From: an uncultured Paracoccaceae bacterium
GTDB lineage: Bacteria > Pseudomonadota > Alphaproteobacteria > Rhodobacterales > Rhodobacteraceae
Assembly: GCA_947488175.1 (NCBI GenBank)
Contig: CANKYO010000004.1
Coordinates: forward strand, 1 to 64,000
Direction of reading: 5' to 3'
DNA length: 64,000 nt
In this document: piece after piece, positions 20,348 through 29,513 of the stretch
Layout of the letters: each line of letters starts with the position of its first letter
Position numbering within the stretch: the first letter of the stretch is position 1
The notes under the pieces: model-generated
Databases searched by the model: none
Seen by the model: the letters and a program-made list of their open reading frames with translations, nothing else
What the model was told of the DNA's origin: nothing
Program-made: the position numbers and the translations under genes

Positions 20348-21247
20348 ATGAAAAACCTGACCCTCAAACAGTTCCGCTATTTCGAGGCCTTGGCAAAGCA
20401 CGGGCATTTCGGACGCGCATCCGAGACGTGCGCAATCTCGCAGCCGGCCCTGTCCATGCAGATCAAAGAGCTTGAGGAAACACTGGGTACGCAGCTTTTC
20501 GAACGCGGCGCACGGCAGGTGCGCCTGACCCGCTTTGGCGAGGAGTTCGCGCAGCGGGTCCGCGATATTCTGCGCGCAGTGGATGAGCTTGGTGATCTGG
20601 CCCGGGCATCCGGGCAGGCACTCGCCGGACGACTGCGGCTTGGTGTCATCCCTACCATCGCCCCTTATCTGCTGCCCGCCATCATCGGGCGCCTGACCCA
20701 TCAATTTCCGGATCTTGATCTGCATGTGCGCGAAACACTGACGCCAAAACTGCTGCAGGAACTGGCGGAAGGAAGGCTCGACACCGCCATCGTCGCCCTG
20801 CCCGTCTCTGAACCTTCATTTGAAGAGGTTGCGCTTTTCTCCGAAGATTTTGTGCTCGTCCGACCGGACAGCGATGCAGGAAACCCGATCCCCAACGGCG
20901 AAACACTGCGCCAGATGCGGCTGTTACTGCTTGAGGAAGGCCACTGTTTTCGCGATCAGGCGCTGTCATTCTGCAACCTGCAATCGGGTCTCCCGCGCGA
21001 TGGTCTGGACGGTAGTTCATTGTCCACGCTGGTGCAGATGGTCGGCGCCGGTATCGGCGTCACTCTGATCCCCGAAATGGCCGTGCCCGTCGAAACCGGA
21101 ACCGCCCGGGTCGTTGTCGCGCAGTTCGACAGACCCAAACCATCACGCACCATCGGGATGATCTGGCGCAAAACCAACCCGCTGGCCCAACAACTGGCGC
21201 AAGTCAGCGAGGTGGTCAGGCAAGCCGCGGAAACACAAAGGCGTTAG
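20348..21247 (+). CDS. oxyR: LysR-family peroxide-sensing activator OxyR
   Basis: A 299-residue LysR-type regulator. The N-terminal winged HTH reads LKQFRYFEALAKHGHFGRAS and QPALSMQIKELEETLGTQLF. The effector domain carries GHCFRDQALSFCNL with cysteines at residues 200 and 209, equivalent to the redox pair Cys199/Cys208 of Escherichia coli OxyR that forms a disulfide on peroxide exposure. That makes it OxyR rather than a generic LysR protein. It diverges from katG with about 150 bases between, the probable regulated region. Its TAG overlaps the stop codon of the convergent gene. Confidence 0.95.
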   Translation: MKNLTLKQFRYFEALAKHGHFGRASETCAISQPALSMQIKELEETLGTQLFERGARQVRLTRFGEEFAQRVRDILRAVDELGDLARASGQALAGRLRLGVIPTIAPYLLPAIIGRLTHQFPDLDLHVRETLTPKLLQELAEGRLDTAIVALPVSEPSFEEVALFSEDFVLVRPDSDAGNPIPNGETLRQMRLLLLEEGHCFRDQALSFCNLQSGLPRDGLDGSSLSTLVQMVGAGIGVTLIPEMAVPVETGTARVVVAQFDRPKPSRTIGMIWRKTNPLAQQLAQVSEVVRQAAETQRR

Positions 21248-22182
21248 TCGACCCCCCAACCGCAGGCAGTATGCAGATCCTGCGAAAAGCCAACCGCACC
21301 CTTGGCATTCAAATGGTCGATATCACGGAACAAAGACAAGTCAGTGACATGGGTCCGCGCGTCCCAATACTGGCCTCCGACGCGCGCGGCCTCGCTTTCG
21401 AAGAATGCGATCATCTCTGCGTGGCCGTTCGATGGCCAAGCCTTGCGCGCCGCTGCGTAAGCGGGCGAAACGGGAAACGTCACAAAACAGATGCGCGCAC
21501 CCTGCCCCGCCAGAAAATCCACCAGCGCACGATACTGTTCCTGACCTACAGCCACTTGGCCGGGCCGCGCAACGCTATGCGACACGATCCGCATACGGGC
21601 ATCGCGCATCTGAAGACGCGGCAAATCAAGCGACAGATCGCCAGACGATAACAATGACCCCGCTGGCGTCTGCTGAACGGTCGACCGCAACTGACCGCCA
21701 TTTTCGAAGTATGACGTCCAATATGCCAACAACTGCGGGCGGTGACGCGGCATCGCAGCCAATAGCATGGGGGTCTTCTCTTCTAATAGGGAGGGTGCAG
21801 CGTTCAGGCGATAGGGGGCAAACAAATGCGGATCTGCCTGCAAGATCACCCGCTCAGGTGCGTGATCCGCAAAATAGCGACGCGCCTTGATCAACATATC
21901 GGCGATATTTTCCGACGGATATGCCAGATTGATGAACCCTTGCTGCGCATCAAACCCGCGGGCCACGTGACTGTCACCAAAGGCGACGTCAGCACTCGCC
22001 GTGGCTTCCAGTAGCGCCAGATGCTGCGGGCGATTGTCCTGCGGGGCCACTTGCGCGCGCACCAGCATCTCGGTCGCGGCAGTCATAATAAGCAGTGTCA
22101 TGCCGAAGCACGCCACCAAGACCCGCAGCGCCACGGCGGACGTGGCGGGTCGCACCTCAGAACTGGAAATAGATGAACGCAT
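21244..22182 (-). CDS. membrane-anchored SGNH-like protein, partner of MBOAT
   Basis: About 312 residues. A hydrophobic segment near residues 18-38 (ALRVLVACFGMTLLIMTA) anchors a periplasmic domain with SGNH-hydrolase features: DVAFGDSHVARGF (GDS block I with catalytic Ser) near residue 75 and DIDHLNAKGA near the C terminus (the DxxH block V). It resembles the AlgJ/AlgX- or DltD-like proteins that work beside MBOAT acyltransferases to move acyl groups to polymers. It follows the MBOAT gene with a 26-base overlap if the ATG at 22182 is used; 22197 is also possible. The acceptor is unknown. Confidence 0.7.
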   Translation of the reverse strand: MRSSISSSEVRPATSAVALRVLVACFGMTLLIMTAATEMLVRAQVAPQDNRPQHLALLEATASADVAFGDSHVARGFDAQQGFINLAYPSENIADMLIKARRYFADHAPERVILQADPHLFAPYRLNAAPSLLEEKTPMLLAAMPRHRPQLLAYWTSYFENGGQLRSTVQQTPAGSLLSSGDLSLDLPRLQMRDARMRIVSHSVARPGQVAVGQEQYRALVDFLAGQGARICFVTFPVSPAYAAARKAWPSNGHAEMIAFFESEAARVGGQYWDARTHVTDLSLFRDIDHLNAKGAVGFSQDLHTACGWGVD

Positions 22183-23569
22183 AACTGCCACTCGCATAAA
22201 TGTTGAACAGGGCAAAGGCCGCCAGCGTCCCGCCCAAACCGTACCACACCGTCTGGCGCGGCCCTTCGCGCAACCCGCTGACGATCTGCAGGGCGTTCGG
22301 CGCCACAAAGCACAAAACTGCTGCAAACAGAACCATCACGATCAGCTGCGGTGCATCCGCAAAGATCGTCAATGCCAGCGCATCTGCGGAATGATTGCCG
22401 AACATCGCCCCCAAGACCGACAACCCCTGCCCGATCCCGTCAGCACGAAAGAACACCCAAGCAATCACCACCGCCAGAAAGGTCAGCGCATAACCAACGC
22501 CGCGCGGTAGGATACCGGGCAGATGTCGGCTCCAGACGTGATTGACCGTCAGATACAACCCGTGCAGCGCACCCCACATGACAAATTGCATCCCCGCTCC
22601 GTGCCAAAGACCGCCCAACAACATGACAATCCACAAATTGGCATAGCGCCGGATGGGGCCGCGCCGATTTCCCCCTAACGGAAAATACAGGTAGTCCCGC
22701 AGGAAGGCAGAAAGAGTCATATTCCAGCGCCGCCAGAATTCTATGATACTCTTTGATTTGTAAGGCGAGCGAAAGTTCTCAGGCAGAACCAATCCAAACA
22801 TCAGCCCAAGACCCAGCGCCATATCGGTATATCCCGAGAAATCGAAATAGATCTGGAATGTATAGCACAGCATCCCCAACCAGCTTTCGGCCATGCTAAG
22901 CGGAACGCCCAGACTGTCCGTCAGAAACATGGTATCGGCCCCGACCGCAAGGGTGTCGGCGATCAGCACTTTCTTGGCCAGACCAATGCAGAACAGCAGC
23001 GCACCTGCCGCGACATCCTCGGCCCGAAATGCGGCGAACCTTTTGTCACTCAGTTGCCCGATCAACTGGCTGTGATGCACAATCGGTCCAGCAATCAACT
23101 GCGGAAAAAACGTAATGAAGAACGCATATTGCAGGGCATCACCGGGGCGCGCCTTGCCCTGATAGATATCAACAAGATAGGCAATCTGCTGGAACGTGAA
23201 AAAGGAAATGCCAAGCGGCAGCGCAATGGCCGCTAGACCAATTGACGTACCCGATATCGCCTCCAGCATTTCAGCAAAGAAGCCAGCATATTTGAACCAG
23301 CCGAGCAGGCCAAGGTTCAACGTGACGCCGATCACAAGGGTTAACTTACGACCTTCGCGGTGAATGGTCAGCGCAAGCAGAAAATTTGCAAGCACACTAC
23401 CGACCAGCAACAGCACATAAGGCGGATAATGCCAGCCATAGAAAACAAGCGACGCCAACACCAGAAAGCCCAGACAGGCTCGCACGCCAAAAAGCCGGCG
23501 AGTCAGAAATGCGCCACTGATCACGAAGGGCAGAAAGCCCAGTAGAAACGTCAGTGACGCAAACAGCAT
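22157..23569 (-). CDS. MBOAT-family O-acyltransferase (AlgI/DltB-like)
   Basis: A 470-residue polytopic membrane protein with about eleven hydrophobic helices. Hallmarks of the membrane-bound O-acyltransferase family are LPLGISFFTFQQIAYLVDIY, YFDFSGYTDMALGLG, the FRSPYKSKSIIEFWRRWN block and LLGGLWHGAGMQFVMWGALHG, in which the conserved His residues form the active site. Members transfer acyl groups, often acetyl, across the inner membrane to exopolysaccharide, peptidoglycan or teichoic acid. The upstream gene is a fatty-acid hydroxylase ending nine bases before the start, and the downstream one an SGNH-like partner, so the three probably form one operon modifying an envelope component. Confidence 0.92.
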   Translation of the reverse strand: MLFASLTFLLGFLPFVISGAFLTRRLFGVRACLGFLVLASLVFYGWHYPPYVLLLVGSVLANFLLALTIHREGRKLTLVIGVTLNLGLLGWFKYAGFFAEMLEAISGTSIGLAAIALPLGISFFTFQQIAYLVDIYQGKARPGDALQYAFFITFFPQLIAGPIVHHSQLIGQLSDKRFAAFRAEDVAAGALLFCIGLAKKVLIADTLAVGADTMFLTDSLGVPLSMAESWLGMLCYTFQIYFDFSGYTDMALGLGLMFGLVLPENFRSPYKSKSIIEFWRRWNMTLSAFLRDYLYFPLGGNRRGPIRRYANLWIVMLLGGLWHGAGMQFVMWGALHGLYLTVNHVWSRHLPGILPRGVGYALTFLAVVIAWVFFRADGIGQGLSVLGAMFGNHSADALALTIFADAPQLIVMVLFAAVLCFVAPNALQIVSGLREGPRQTVWYGLGGTLAAFALFNIYASGSYAFIYFQF

Positions 23570-23578
23570 GCGGTGTGC

Positions 23579-24586
23579 CTACTCGGCTGGCGGCGTTACA
23601 GGTGATTGACGTCTTGAAGGTCGAACTCGGCGCCAGATCTTGATCAACGGCGTGATGTAAAGTCCAAAGAGGGACCGGTATTCGTGCATCTCTTCATCAT
23701 CAATGCCAAACTTCATCCGCTCGTCATGGCGGGGCAGATACAAGGTACCAAACAACTTATCCCAGAAAGAGAAAATATGACCAAAATTGGTATCGTAATG
23801 CTCTGGCGATTTGCTGTGATGCACCTGATGCTGTGCAGGGGAGATAAAGATACGGTTCCAGAAATCACCATAGGAAATCCAGATATGGCTGTGGCGTAGG
23901 TTGTAGCCGGCAACCCGCCACAGCCAGACACCCAGCAACGTACCGAATATGTTGATCGATGACACGTTTAGCCCGAAAACATATTGCCAGACAACAATGC
24001 CTAGACCGATCACGATGGCCGAAACGAGTGCTCCAAAGATTGCCTCCAATGGATGGCGCCGCAATGCCGTGGCTGGTGTCATCACTTCAGCGGAATGATG
24101 CACCTTGTGCAGTTCCCACAAAATCGGAACCTTATGCTTAAGATAGTGAGCATAGGTGGCACTGAAATCCCAAAGCAGCACCAGATAGATAGAACATAGG
24201 ACACGTTCGGTCATCGTGATGTCGCCATCTGCAGGTTGAAGCCCAATCGCTTCAACAAGGCTGCTGACGACAACGGCAACAATTGTCGGACTGATCACTG
24301 CAGAAATCGCGATAACGAACAACACGATCTGGTTGATGCCGAACACTGCATAGTCAAGTTTAGCCGATTGATGCAGGAAAATCCTGCGCGGAAACAGCAT
24401 CGCGAACACACGGCGTGCGGATGGGATACGACCTTTTGATTTTCGCGATAGCCGCACGACAACAACAATGGTGGCAATCACCAAGGCTACGATAAGTGGC
24501 ACAATACTTAAAAAGTGCCCATGATCGAACAGTACGCCACCCGTCAGTTCCCAAATTTTCTTCAGAAATTCGACTGTCGTTTCCAT
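23579..24586 (-). CDS. sterol desaturase / fatty acid hydroxylase family protein
   Basis: About 335 residues in the integral-membrane di-iron FA_hydroxylase family. Transmembrane helices lie near residues 15-37, 70-110 and 185-225. Histidine clusters that bind the two irons are HYLKHKVPILWELHKVHHS (HxxxH and HxxHH) and, further on, HQVHHS with an extra HSHIW. These enzymes hydroxylate acyl chains or lipids using oxygen. I prefer the ATG at 24586; the frame is open to 24649 with other ATGs and no strong ribosome binding site. AT content is higher than in the neighbours, a hint of acquisition. It is the first gene of the operon with the MBOAT and SGNH genes. Confidence 0.85.
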   Translation of the reverse strand: METTVEFLKKIWELTGGVLFDHGHFLSIVPLIVALVIATIVVVVRLSRKSKGRIPSARRVFAMLFPRRIFLHQSAKLDYAVFGINQIVLFVIAISAVISPTIVAVVVSSLVEAIGLQPADGDITMTERVLCSIYLVLLWDFSATYAHYLKHKVPILWELHKVHHSAEVMTPATALRRHPLEAIFGALVSAIVIGLGIVVWQYVFGLNVSSINIFGTLLGVWLWRVAGYNLRHSHIWISYGDFWNRIFISPAQHQVHHSKSPEHYDTNFGHIFSFWDKLFGTLYLPRHDERMKFGIDDEEMHEYRSLFGLYITPLIKIWRRVRPSRRQSPVTPPAE

Positions 24587-24717
24587 TACAATTCTCGACA
24601 TCTGGATGGCTATATTTGTTGAATTCTCTATTTCTGTATTGTGACCCAATCAAGGCAAGGTCATGACAATCCCTCGGTCACACAGCCATTGGGTCAGGTC
24701 TGCGGACAATAGCCTAG

Positions 24718-24744
24718 GGCAGACCGCAACCGCGACAGTCTGCC
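24718..24744. other. weak hairpin downstream of tRNA-Arg
   Basis: GGCAGAC and GTCTGCC form a seven-base stem around a 13-base loop about 100 bases past the tRNA end. It may end the tRNA transcript or precede the hydroxylase promoter. Support is weak. Confidence 0.25.
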
Positions 24745-24839
24745 GCGCTGTCTGCCTATGATAAATGCAACAACAAAAGAGCAACTATACTCGAGGGCTA
24801 CAATCAATCGGAAATTCGGCTTCATCTTGAACAATGAAT

Positions 24840-24920
<81 letters not shown>

Positions 24921-25082
24921 CGCCCAACTAGCATCGTCGCAGCCCTGCTGCAATGCCCAAACGCGGGTAGGCAAAACCTGACTTGCGCTGTGACGCCGCC
25001 GGGCCATAATCGCGATGTGCATCTCTCTATTTCTAAATGCACAAGACAGACCATTTTGAGTACCAATTTTTGGAGCAATGAT

Positions 25083-26567
25083 ATGAGTAAGACAGCCCAC
25101 GGGATGTCCCGTTACGATCTGTTTTTGAACGAATGCCTCAAGCACCACGCAACCAATGACCCAAGCCCGCTACCGCAGGTTTTTGGCTATCTCGGCCATC
25201 CCAACCCGGTGACCGGTAATCTGACCAAGGAACATATTGTCAATGCGTTCGACAGCCTTGTCGAAACGATGCGGACTGCGAAAGTTGATGATGGCGATGC
25301 CGATGCCGGCATGACCTTTTTCGGCCAGTTCATCGACCACGACATCACGCTTGATACAACCAGCGCCATTGGTACGGCGATTGATCCGCGGTCGATCCGC
25401 AATGTCCGCACGCCGAACCTTGATCTTGATTGCGTCTATGGTGACGGGCCCGAGGCCTCGAACTACCTCTATTCCCACGCCGAAGGGACAGAAAACTTCC
25501 TGCTCTTTGGCCGTAAGGATAACCCTTACGACTTGGCGCGGAACTGCAAAGGCACCGCCCTGATCGGCGATTTCCGCAATGACGAAAACATCCTCGTCAG
25601 CCAGATCCAGGGTGCGTTCGTCTGCCTGCACAACATCCTGATGACGCATATCCACGAAGGCAAGGATGAAGCACATGACATCGCCAACTGCGCCCAGATG
25701 GGCGTGCGCCGCGATGTCTGGCACGACATCCTGCCGCCAAAGCTGCAGGATTTCGAACAGGTCCGCCGGTTCATCCGGTTGCACTATCAGTGGCTCGTGC
25801 TGCATGAATTCCTGCCATCCTTCGTGGATCAGGACGATATCGACCATGCGCTCGACCATGATATCTTCCCAGATGGGCCGATGATGCCTGCCGAGTTTTC
25901 GGTGGCGGCCTACCGGTTTGGTCATGCCACGGTGCAGCCGGAATATGTGCTGCGCAAAGGCGAGGCAGCACTTGATCTCTTTGCCCTGCGCGGCTTTGGC
26001 CCGCGTGATCCTGGTGCAACGATCGAAATGGATCAATTCTTTGGCGCTCATGCGCAAAAGGCGCTGCCCGTCGGCACCAAGATGGCCGAAACGCTGTTCG
26101 AGTTGCCCGACAATATCGTCGGCTCCGGCCTGAAATGGGGCGATCATGACATCCCGGTCGCACAGGCCAAAAAGCTTGCCTTGCGCAACATCCTGCGTGA
26201 CCGGACAGCGATGCAAATCCCGTCAGGTCAGCAAATGGCGCATAAGCTGGGGCTGCATGTCCTGAAAACGCCCAAAGTGCTGAAAGACCATCACATCGAC
26301 AAGACCCCGCTCTGGTTCTATTGCCTGCAAGAGGCGCAGGAAAAGGGCAACGGCCGCCTGACAGGTGTCGGTGGCAAGATCGTGGCCTCTGTCTTTGTGC
26401 GTCTGCTTCGGCAAGACCCGGAAAGCATCCTGAACCTGCACGGGTTCGAACCCTGGTCAGGCTTTGGCGACAAGTGCACCATGGCGAATGTCATGAAGTT
26501 TGTCGAAAAGCACCGCGATCACGTCAAGAACCGCGAAGACCTCTACTGCGGTCCAGAGCAATACTAA
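25083..26567 (+). CDS. animal-type haem peroxidase family protein
   Basis: A 494-residue member of the animal haem peroxidase (peroxidase-cyclooxygenase) superfamily. FFGQFIDHDITLDT contains the distal Gln82 and His86 with the calcium-binding Asp. The LHNILMTHIHEG segment aligns with the family helix carrying the conserved Asn. AYRFGHATVQPEY carries the likely proximal haem ligand, His281. No signal peptide is visible, so export would need another route, or the enzyme is cytosolic. I chose the ATG at 25083 seven bases after GGAG; the frame opens earlier across the tRNA side. Predicted activity is peroxide-dependent oxidation of halides or organic substrates. It stands alone, followed by a strong hairpin. 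Confidence 0.88.
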   Translation: MSKTAHGMSRYDLFLNECLKHHATNDPSPLPQVFGYLGHPNPVTGNLTKEHIVNAFDSLVETMRTAKVDDGDADAGMTFFGQFIDHDITLDTTSAIGTAIDPRSIRNVRTPNLDLDCVYGDGPEASNYLYSHAEGTENFLLFGRKDNPYDLARNCKGTALIGDFRNDENILVSQIQGAFVCLHNILMTHIHEGKDEAHDIANCAQMGVRRDVWHDILPPKLQDFEQVRRFIRLHYQWLVLHEFLPSFVDQDDIDHALDHDIFPDGPMMPAEFSVAAYRFGHATVQPEYVLRKGEAALDLFALRGFGPRDPGATIEMDQFFGAHAQKALPVGTKMAETLFELPDNIVGSGLKWGDHDIPVAQAKKLALRNILRDRTAMQIPSGQQMAHKLGLHVLKTPKVLKDHHIDKTPLWFYCLQEAQEKGNGRLTGVGGKIVASVFVRLLRQDPESILNLHGFEPWSGFGDKCTMANVMKFVEKHRDHVKNREDLYCGPEQY

Positions 26568-26573
26568 ACAATC

Positions 26574-26597
26574 GGATGCGCGTTCCGGCGCGCATCC
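26574..26597 (+). terminator. hairpin after the haem peroxidase gene
   Basis: GGATGCGCG (26574-26582) and CGCGCATCC (26589-26597) form a perfect nine-base stem with a six-base loop, seven bases past the stop. It lacks a T run, so termination may be partial. Confidence 0.6.
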
Positions 26598-26774
26598 AAA
26601 CCGGCCTGATCTGCCGGATTTTTCCACTCTCTCGGGACTTATCCCGCTGGCTATGGCAAAGCCCCCGTTCTCAATATATTCAATGGTCCATTCAAGCAGC
26701 AGACAACGTGTTGGCGCTGCAAAATCGCGTTAAACGCAAACCGACCGCCGCATGTCCAGAGAGGGACGCCCAAA

Positions 26775-27191
26775 ATGATCGCTTATGTCACTGTCGGTGC
26801 TGATGACATCGGGCGCGCGGAACGCTTCTACTCCGCCTTCCTGCCGAAACTCGGCTACCAGCTTGAAAAATATCACGGCGACCTGAGTTACATTTTGCCC
26901 CGCCAGCCCGGACAGGCCATTGCCCCACCCGATTTCTACGTCAAATCACCCTTCAACGGGCAGCCCGCCTCAGCCGGGAACGGCACGATGATCGCGTTCG
27001 AGGCACCAAACCAACAACAGGTCCGCGACCTTCACGCAGCCGCACTTGCCGCCGGAGGAGTTGACGAAGGGCACCCCGGTTTTCGCGCCTCATATGGCCC
27101 GCAATTTTATGTGGGATACCTGCGTGACCCGCATGGCAACAAGATCGCGCTATTTTCCAGCAATCCCGACGAACCGGGACGCGACGGCTAG
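26775..27191 (+). CDS. VOC-fold (glyoxalase/bleomycin resistance) family protein
   Basis: A 138-residue vicinal-oxygen-chelate protein. The N-terminal beta-alpha-beta unit reads AYVTVGADDIGRAERFYSA and the C-terminal strand pair reads YVGYLRDPHGNKIALF, the usual VOC signature. Members bind a metal and catalyse lyase, dioxygenase or isomerase reactions on small molecules, or bind drugs; the substrate is not predictable. It begins after a GAGAGGGA site and ends five bases before the convergent sufS stop. Confidence 0.88.
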   Translation: MIAYVTVGADDIGRAERFYSAFLPKLGYQLEKYHGDLSYILPRQPGQAIAPPDFYVKSPFNGQPASAGNGTMIAFEAPNQQQVRDLHAAALAAGGVDEGHPGFRASYGPQFYVGYLRDPHGNKIALFSSNPDEPGRDG

Positions 27192-27196
27192 CACCC

Positions 27197-28420
27197 CTAC
27201 CCGAATAACTCGTGGCACAGCTCAAGCGCGTCGATCAGCACGTCCACCTCATCGGTGGTGTTATACATCCCGAACGACGCCCGGCAGGTCGCCCCGACCC
27301 CCATATGTTCCATCAATGGCATCGCGCAATGGGTCCCGGCGCGCACTGCGACGCCCTTTTTGTCCAGCACGGTCGAGATGTCATGGGCATGTGCCGCCCC
27401 CTCCAAGGTGAAGGAAAATATCGCGCCTTTGGTAGCCGACACGCCCTGCACATTCAGCCAGTTCAACCCGTCCAATCGGTCACGGGCATAATCGCGCAAG
27501 CCCCGTTCATGCGCGGCGATCTGATCCATGCCCGCGTCCATCATGTATTCCAGTGCCGCGCCCAGCCCGATAGTCTGGACGATCCCCGGTGTGCCCGCCT
27601 CGAACTTCATCGGCGGGTCGTTCCAGGTCACCTCATCCCGCGTCACATCGCGGATCATGTCACCACCGCCCATGAACGGGCGCATCTCGGCCATCCGCTC
27701 TTTGCGGACATAGATCGCGCCGGACCCGGACGGTCCATAAAGCTTGTGACCGGTGATCGCGAAGAAATCGCAACCGATATCCTGCACATCAACCGGCATA
27801 TGCACCGCTGATTGGCTGCCATCGACCAGTACCGGAACACCCTTGGCATGGGCACCAGCCGTGATCGCCTTCACGTCCACAACCGTACCCAGCACGTTCG
27901 ACATATGGGTCACCCCCACAAGTTTCGTGCGCGGGCCGATAGCATCAATCACCTTTTGCGGGTCCAGATCGCCATTGGCATCCACATCGACCCACTTGAT
28001 CACGGCGCCTTGCCGTTCGCGCAGGAAATGCCAGGGCACGATATTGGCGTGGTGTTCCATGATCGACAGAACAATCTCATCACCGGGTTCAAACCGGGGC
28101 ATGGCCCAACCGTAGGCGACCATATTGATGCCCTCGGTCGTGCCGGAGTTGATGATAATCTCGTTCTCGGACCCGGCATTCAAAAAGCGGGCAATGATGC
28201 CCCGCACACCTTCGTATCGCTCCGTGGACAGGTTGCTCAGGTAATGCAGGCCGCGGTGCACATTCGCATATTCCTCGGAATAGCCACGGGTGACCGCATC
28301 AATGACAACCTGCGGTTTCTGGGCAGAGGCACCATTGTCGAGATAAACCAGCGGCTTGCCATTCACCTCGCGTGACAGGATCGGGAAATCAGCACGTATC
28401 TTGGCCACATCATAGGTCAT
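27197..28420 (-). CDS. sufS: cysteine desulfurase SufS (group II)
   Basis: A 407-residue PLP enzyme that takes sulfur from cysteine for Fe-S assembly. The PLP-binding lysine lies in FFAITGHKLYGPSGSG, the catalytic cysteine in VAVRAGTHCAMPLM, and HHANIVPWH is the conserved cofactor-site block. The group II features (short active-site loop, RAGxHCA) separate it from the IscS-like enzyme encoded earlier in the same operon. It is the last gene of the leftward suf operon, and its ATG overlaps the preceding membrane-protein gene by four bases. The sufT and sufA/iscA genes that often follow in Rhodobacteraceae are absent here. Confidence 0.96.
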   Translation of the reverse strand: MTYDVAKIRADFPILSREVNGKPLVYLDNGASAQKPQVVIDAVTRGYSEEYANVHRGLHYLSNLSTERYEGVRGIIARFLNAGSENEIIINSGTTEGINMVAYGWAMPRFEPGDEIVLSIMEHHANIVPWHFLRERQGAVIKWVDVDANGDLDPQKVIDAIGPRTKLVGVTHMSNVLGTVVDVKAITAGAHAKGVPVLVDGSQSAVHMPVDVQDIGCDFFAITGHKLYGPSGSGAIYVRKERMAEMRPFMGGGDMIRDVTRDEVTWNDPPMKFEAGTPGIVQTIGLGAALEYMMDAGMDQIAAHERGLRDYARDRLDGLNWLNVQGVSATKGAIFSFTLEGAAHAHDISTVLDKKGVAVRAGTHCAMPLMEHMGVGATCRASFGMYNTTDEVDVLIDALELCHELFG

Positions 28421-29013
28421 ATCGTTCCTCCGGACAGCGATACGCCCACCATTGCCAGTATAATCAGGGCGACCACGCCAACGCCAAAAAGGGACAACAC
28501 AAACGCGACAAAGGATTTGCCCAGACTGTTGAACTCATGCAGGACGTTGATGAAATTCAGAAAACACCACAACAAGGCACCTAGCGCGACCATCCCGAAC
28601 AGCAATCCTATCTGAGGACTGATCAGGATCAGACCGATCTGTATGACCTCAAGTGTCAGATTGACCGCATGGAACCAGACAATGATCGTCAGGGTCGCGT
28701 GCAAATCACCGACGCCATCCATGATCTGTCCGGCGAAATAGGTGCCATACACCATCAGAACCATGAAAAGCCCCAGGACGCCGGTCAAGGCCCACGGGCT
28801 CAGCGTCAGTGGACTTGGCGGCGCATTGTCGGGAACAGGCGAGATCACCTGCATCAGCGCCAGCAAAAGCACATTGAGTATCACGATCAGCGCAAGACCC
28901 ATCCACAGGCTGCGCATGTCGATGCGCAAATCAATGGCCTTGCGGGCCATGTGAGCCGGTTCCAGCAGGCTCATCCAGACGGCCCGCATCCAGCTTTGGA
29001 AATCAACGCTCAT
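28417..29013 (-). CDS. Yip1-family membrane protein (second copy)
   Basis: A 198-residue integral membrane protein of the Yip1/YIP1-like type. It has a soluble N-terminal helix (residues 1-30) and about five transmembrane helices, including MGLALIVILNVLLLALMQVI and GTYFAGQIMDGVGDLHATL, the latter matching the family's loop. I chose the ATG at 29013 because it overlaps the preceding stop as ATGA. It sits between the first Yip1 gene and sufS inside the suf operon, so its expression is tied to Fe-S assembly, though no direct role is known. Confidence 0.8.
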   Translation of the reverse strand: MSVDFQSWMRAVWMSLLEPAHMARKAIDLRIDMRSLWMGLALIVILNVLLLALMQVISPVPDNAPPSPLTLSPWALTGVLGLFMVLMVYGTYFAGQIMDGVGDLHATLTIIVWFHAVNLTLEVIQIGLILISPQIGLLFGMVALGALLWCFLNFINVLHEFNSLGKSFVAFVLSLFGVGVVALIILAMVGVSLSGGTI

Positions 29014-29513
29014 GGTCTGCTTTCCGCCTCGCGCAAGGATTGGAACCAAATCACCAGAAATCCGATCACCCAGATCGCCCCGACAATATTGGTCTGTTGT
29101 CCGGGGCCAATAAACCCGGCGGTCAGCCCGTGCAACAACAGAACAGGGACGGTCGCCAACATACTCCAGAACAAGGCGATACGCGCACCATACCAGTCAC
29201 CCTGCCCGCCAAGTGCCTTGGCAATCACATGGGTGATCGCCGCAAGGAAGTATAAGAACAGCGGCCAGATCATGATCCAGGCCAGAAACTCATAAGCCAT
29301 AAGCCGGGTCAGGTCAGGCGCCTCTGCCCCTGGCGGCAGGTCGAAACCGGCCGCCGTACGTGACAAACGCGGCCACTGGGCCACAAAGATCAGGAAACAG
29401 GCGATCATCAGATAGGCAATCGCCCGATCCTCCCGCCTGCCCTGATCCAGAATGCTGCGGATCACAGCACGCGGCGCGCGCCACGTGCGCACGATGTCAC
29501 TTGTGACAGGCAT
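29010..29513 (-). CDS. Yip1-family membrane protein (first copy)
   Basis: A 167-residue membrane protein with about four hydrophobic helices (IAYLMIACFLIFVAQW, EFLAWIMIWPLFLYFLAA, LFWSMLATVPVLLLHGL, and IVGAIWVIGFLVIWF). It shares the Yip1-type layout with the next gene. Its start shares one base with the sufD stop, so it is translationally coupled to the suf operon. Paired genes of this kind recur within rhodobacterial suf operons; their function is not established. A role in membrane organisation is only a guess from the family name. Confidence 0.75.
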   Translation of the reverse strand: MPVTSDIVRTWRAPRAVIRSILDQGRREDRAIAYLMIACFLIFVAQWPRLSRTAAGFDLPPGAEAPDLTRLMAYEFLAWIMIWPLFLYFLAAITHVIAKALGGQGDWYGARIALFWSMLATVPVLLLHGLTAGFIGPGQQTNIVGAIWVIGFLVIWFQSLREAESRP

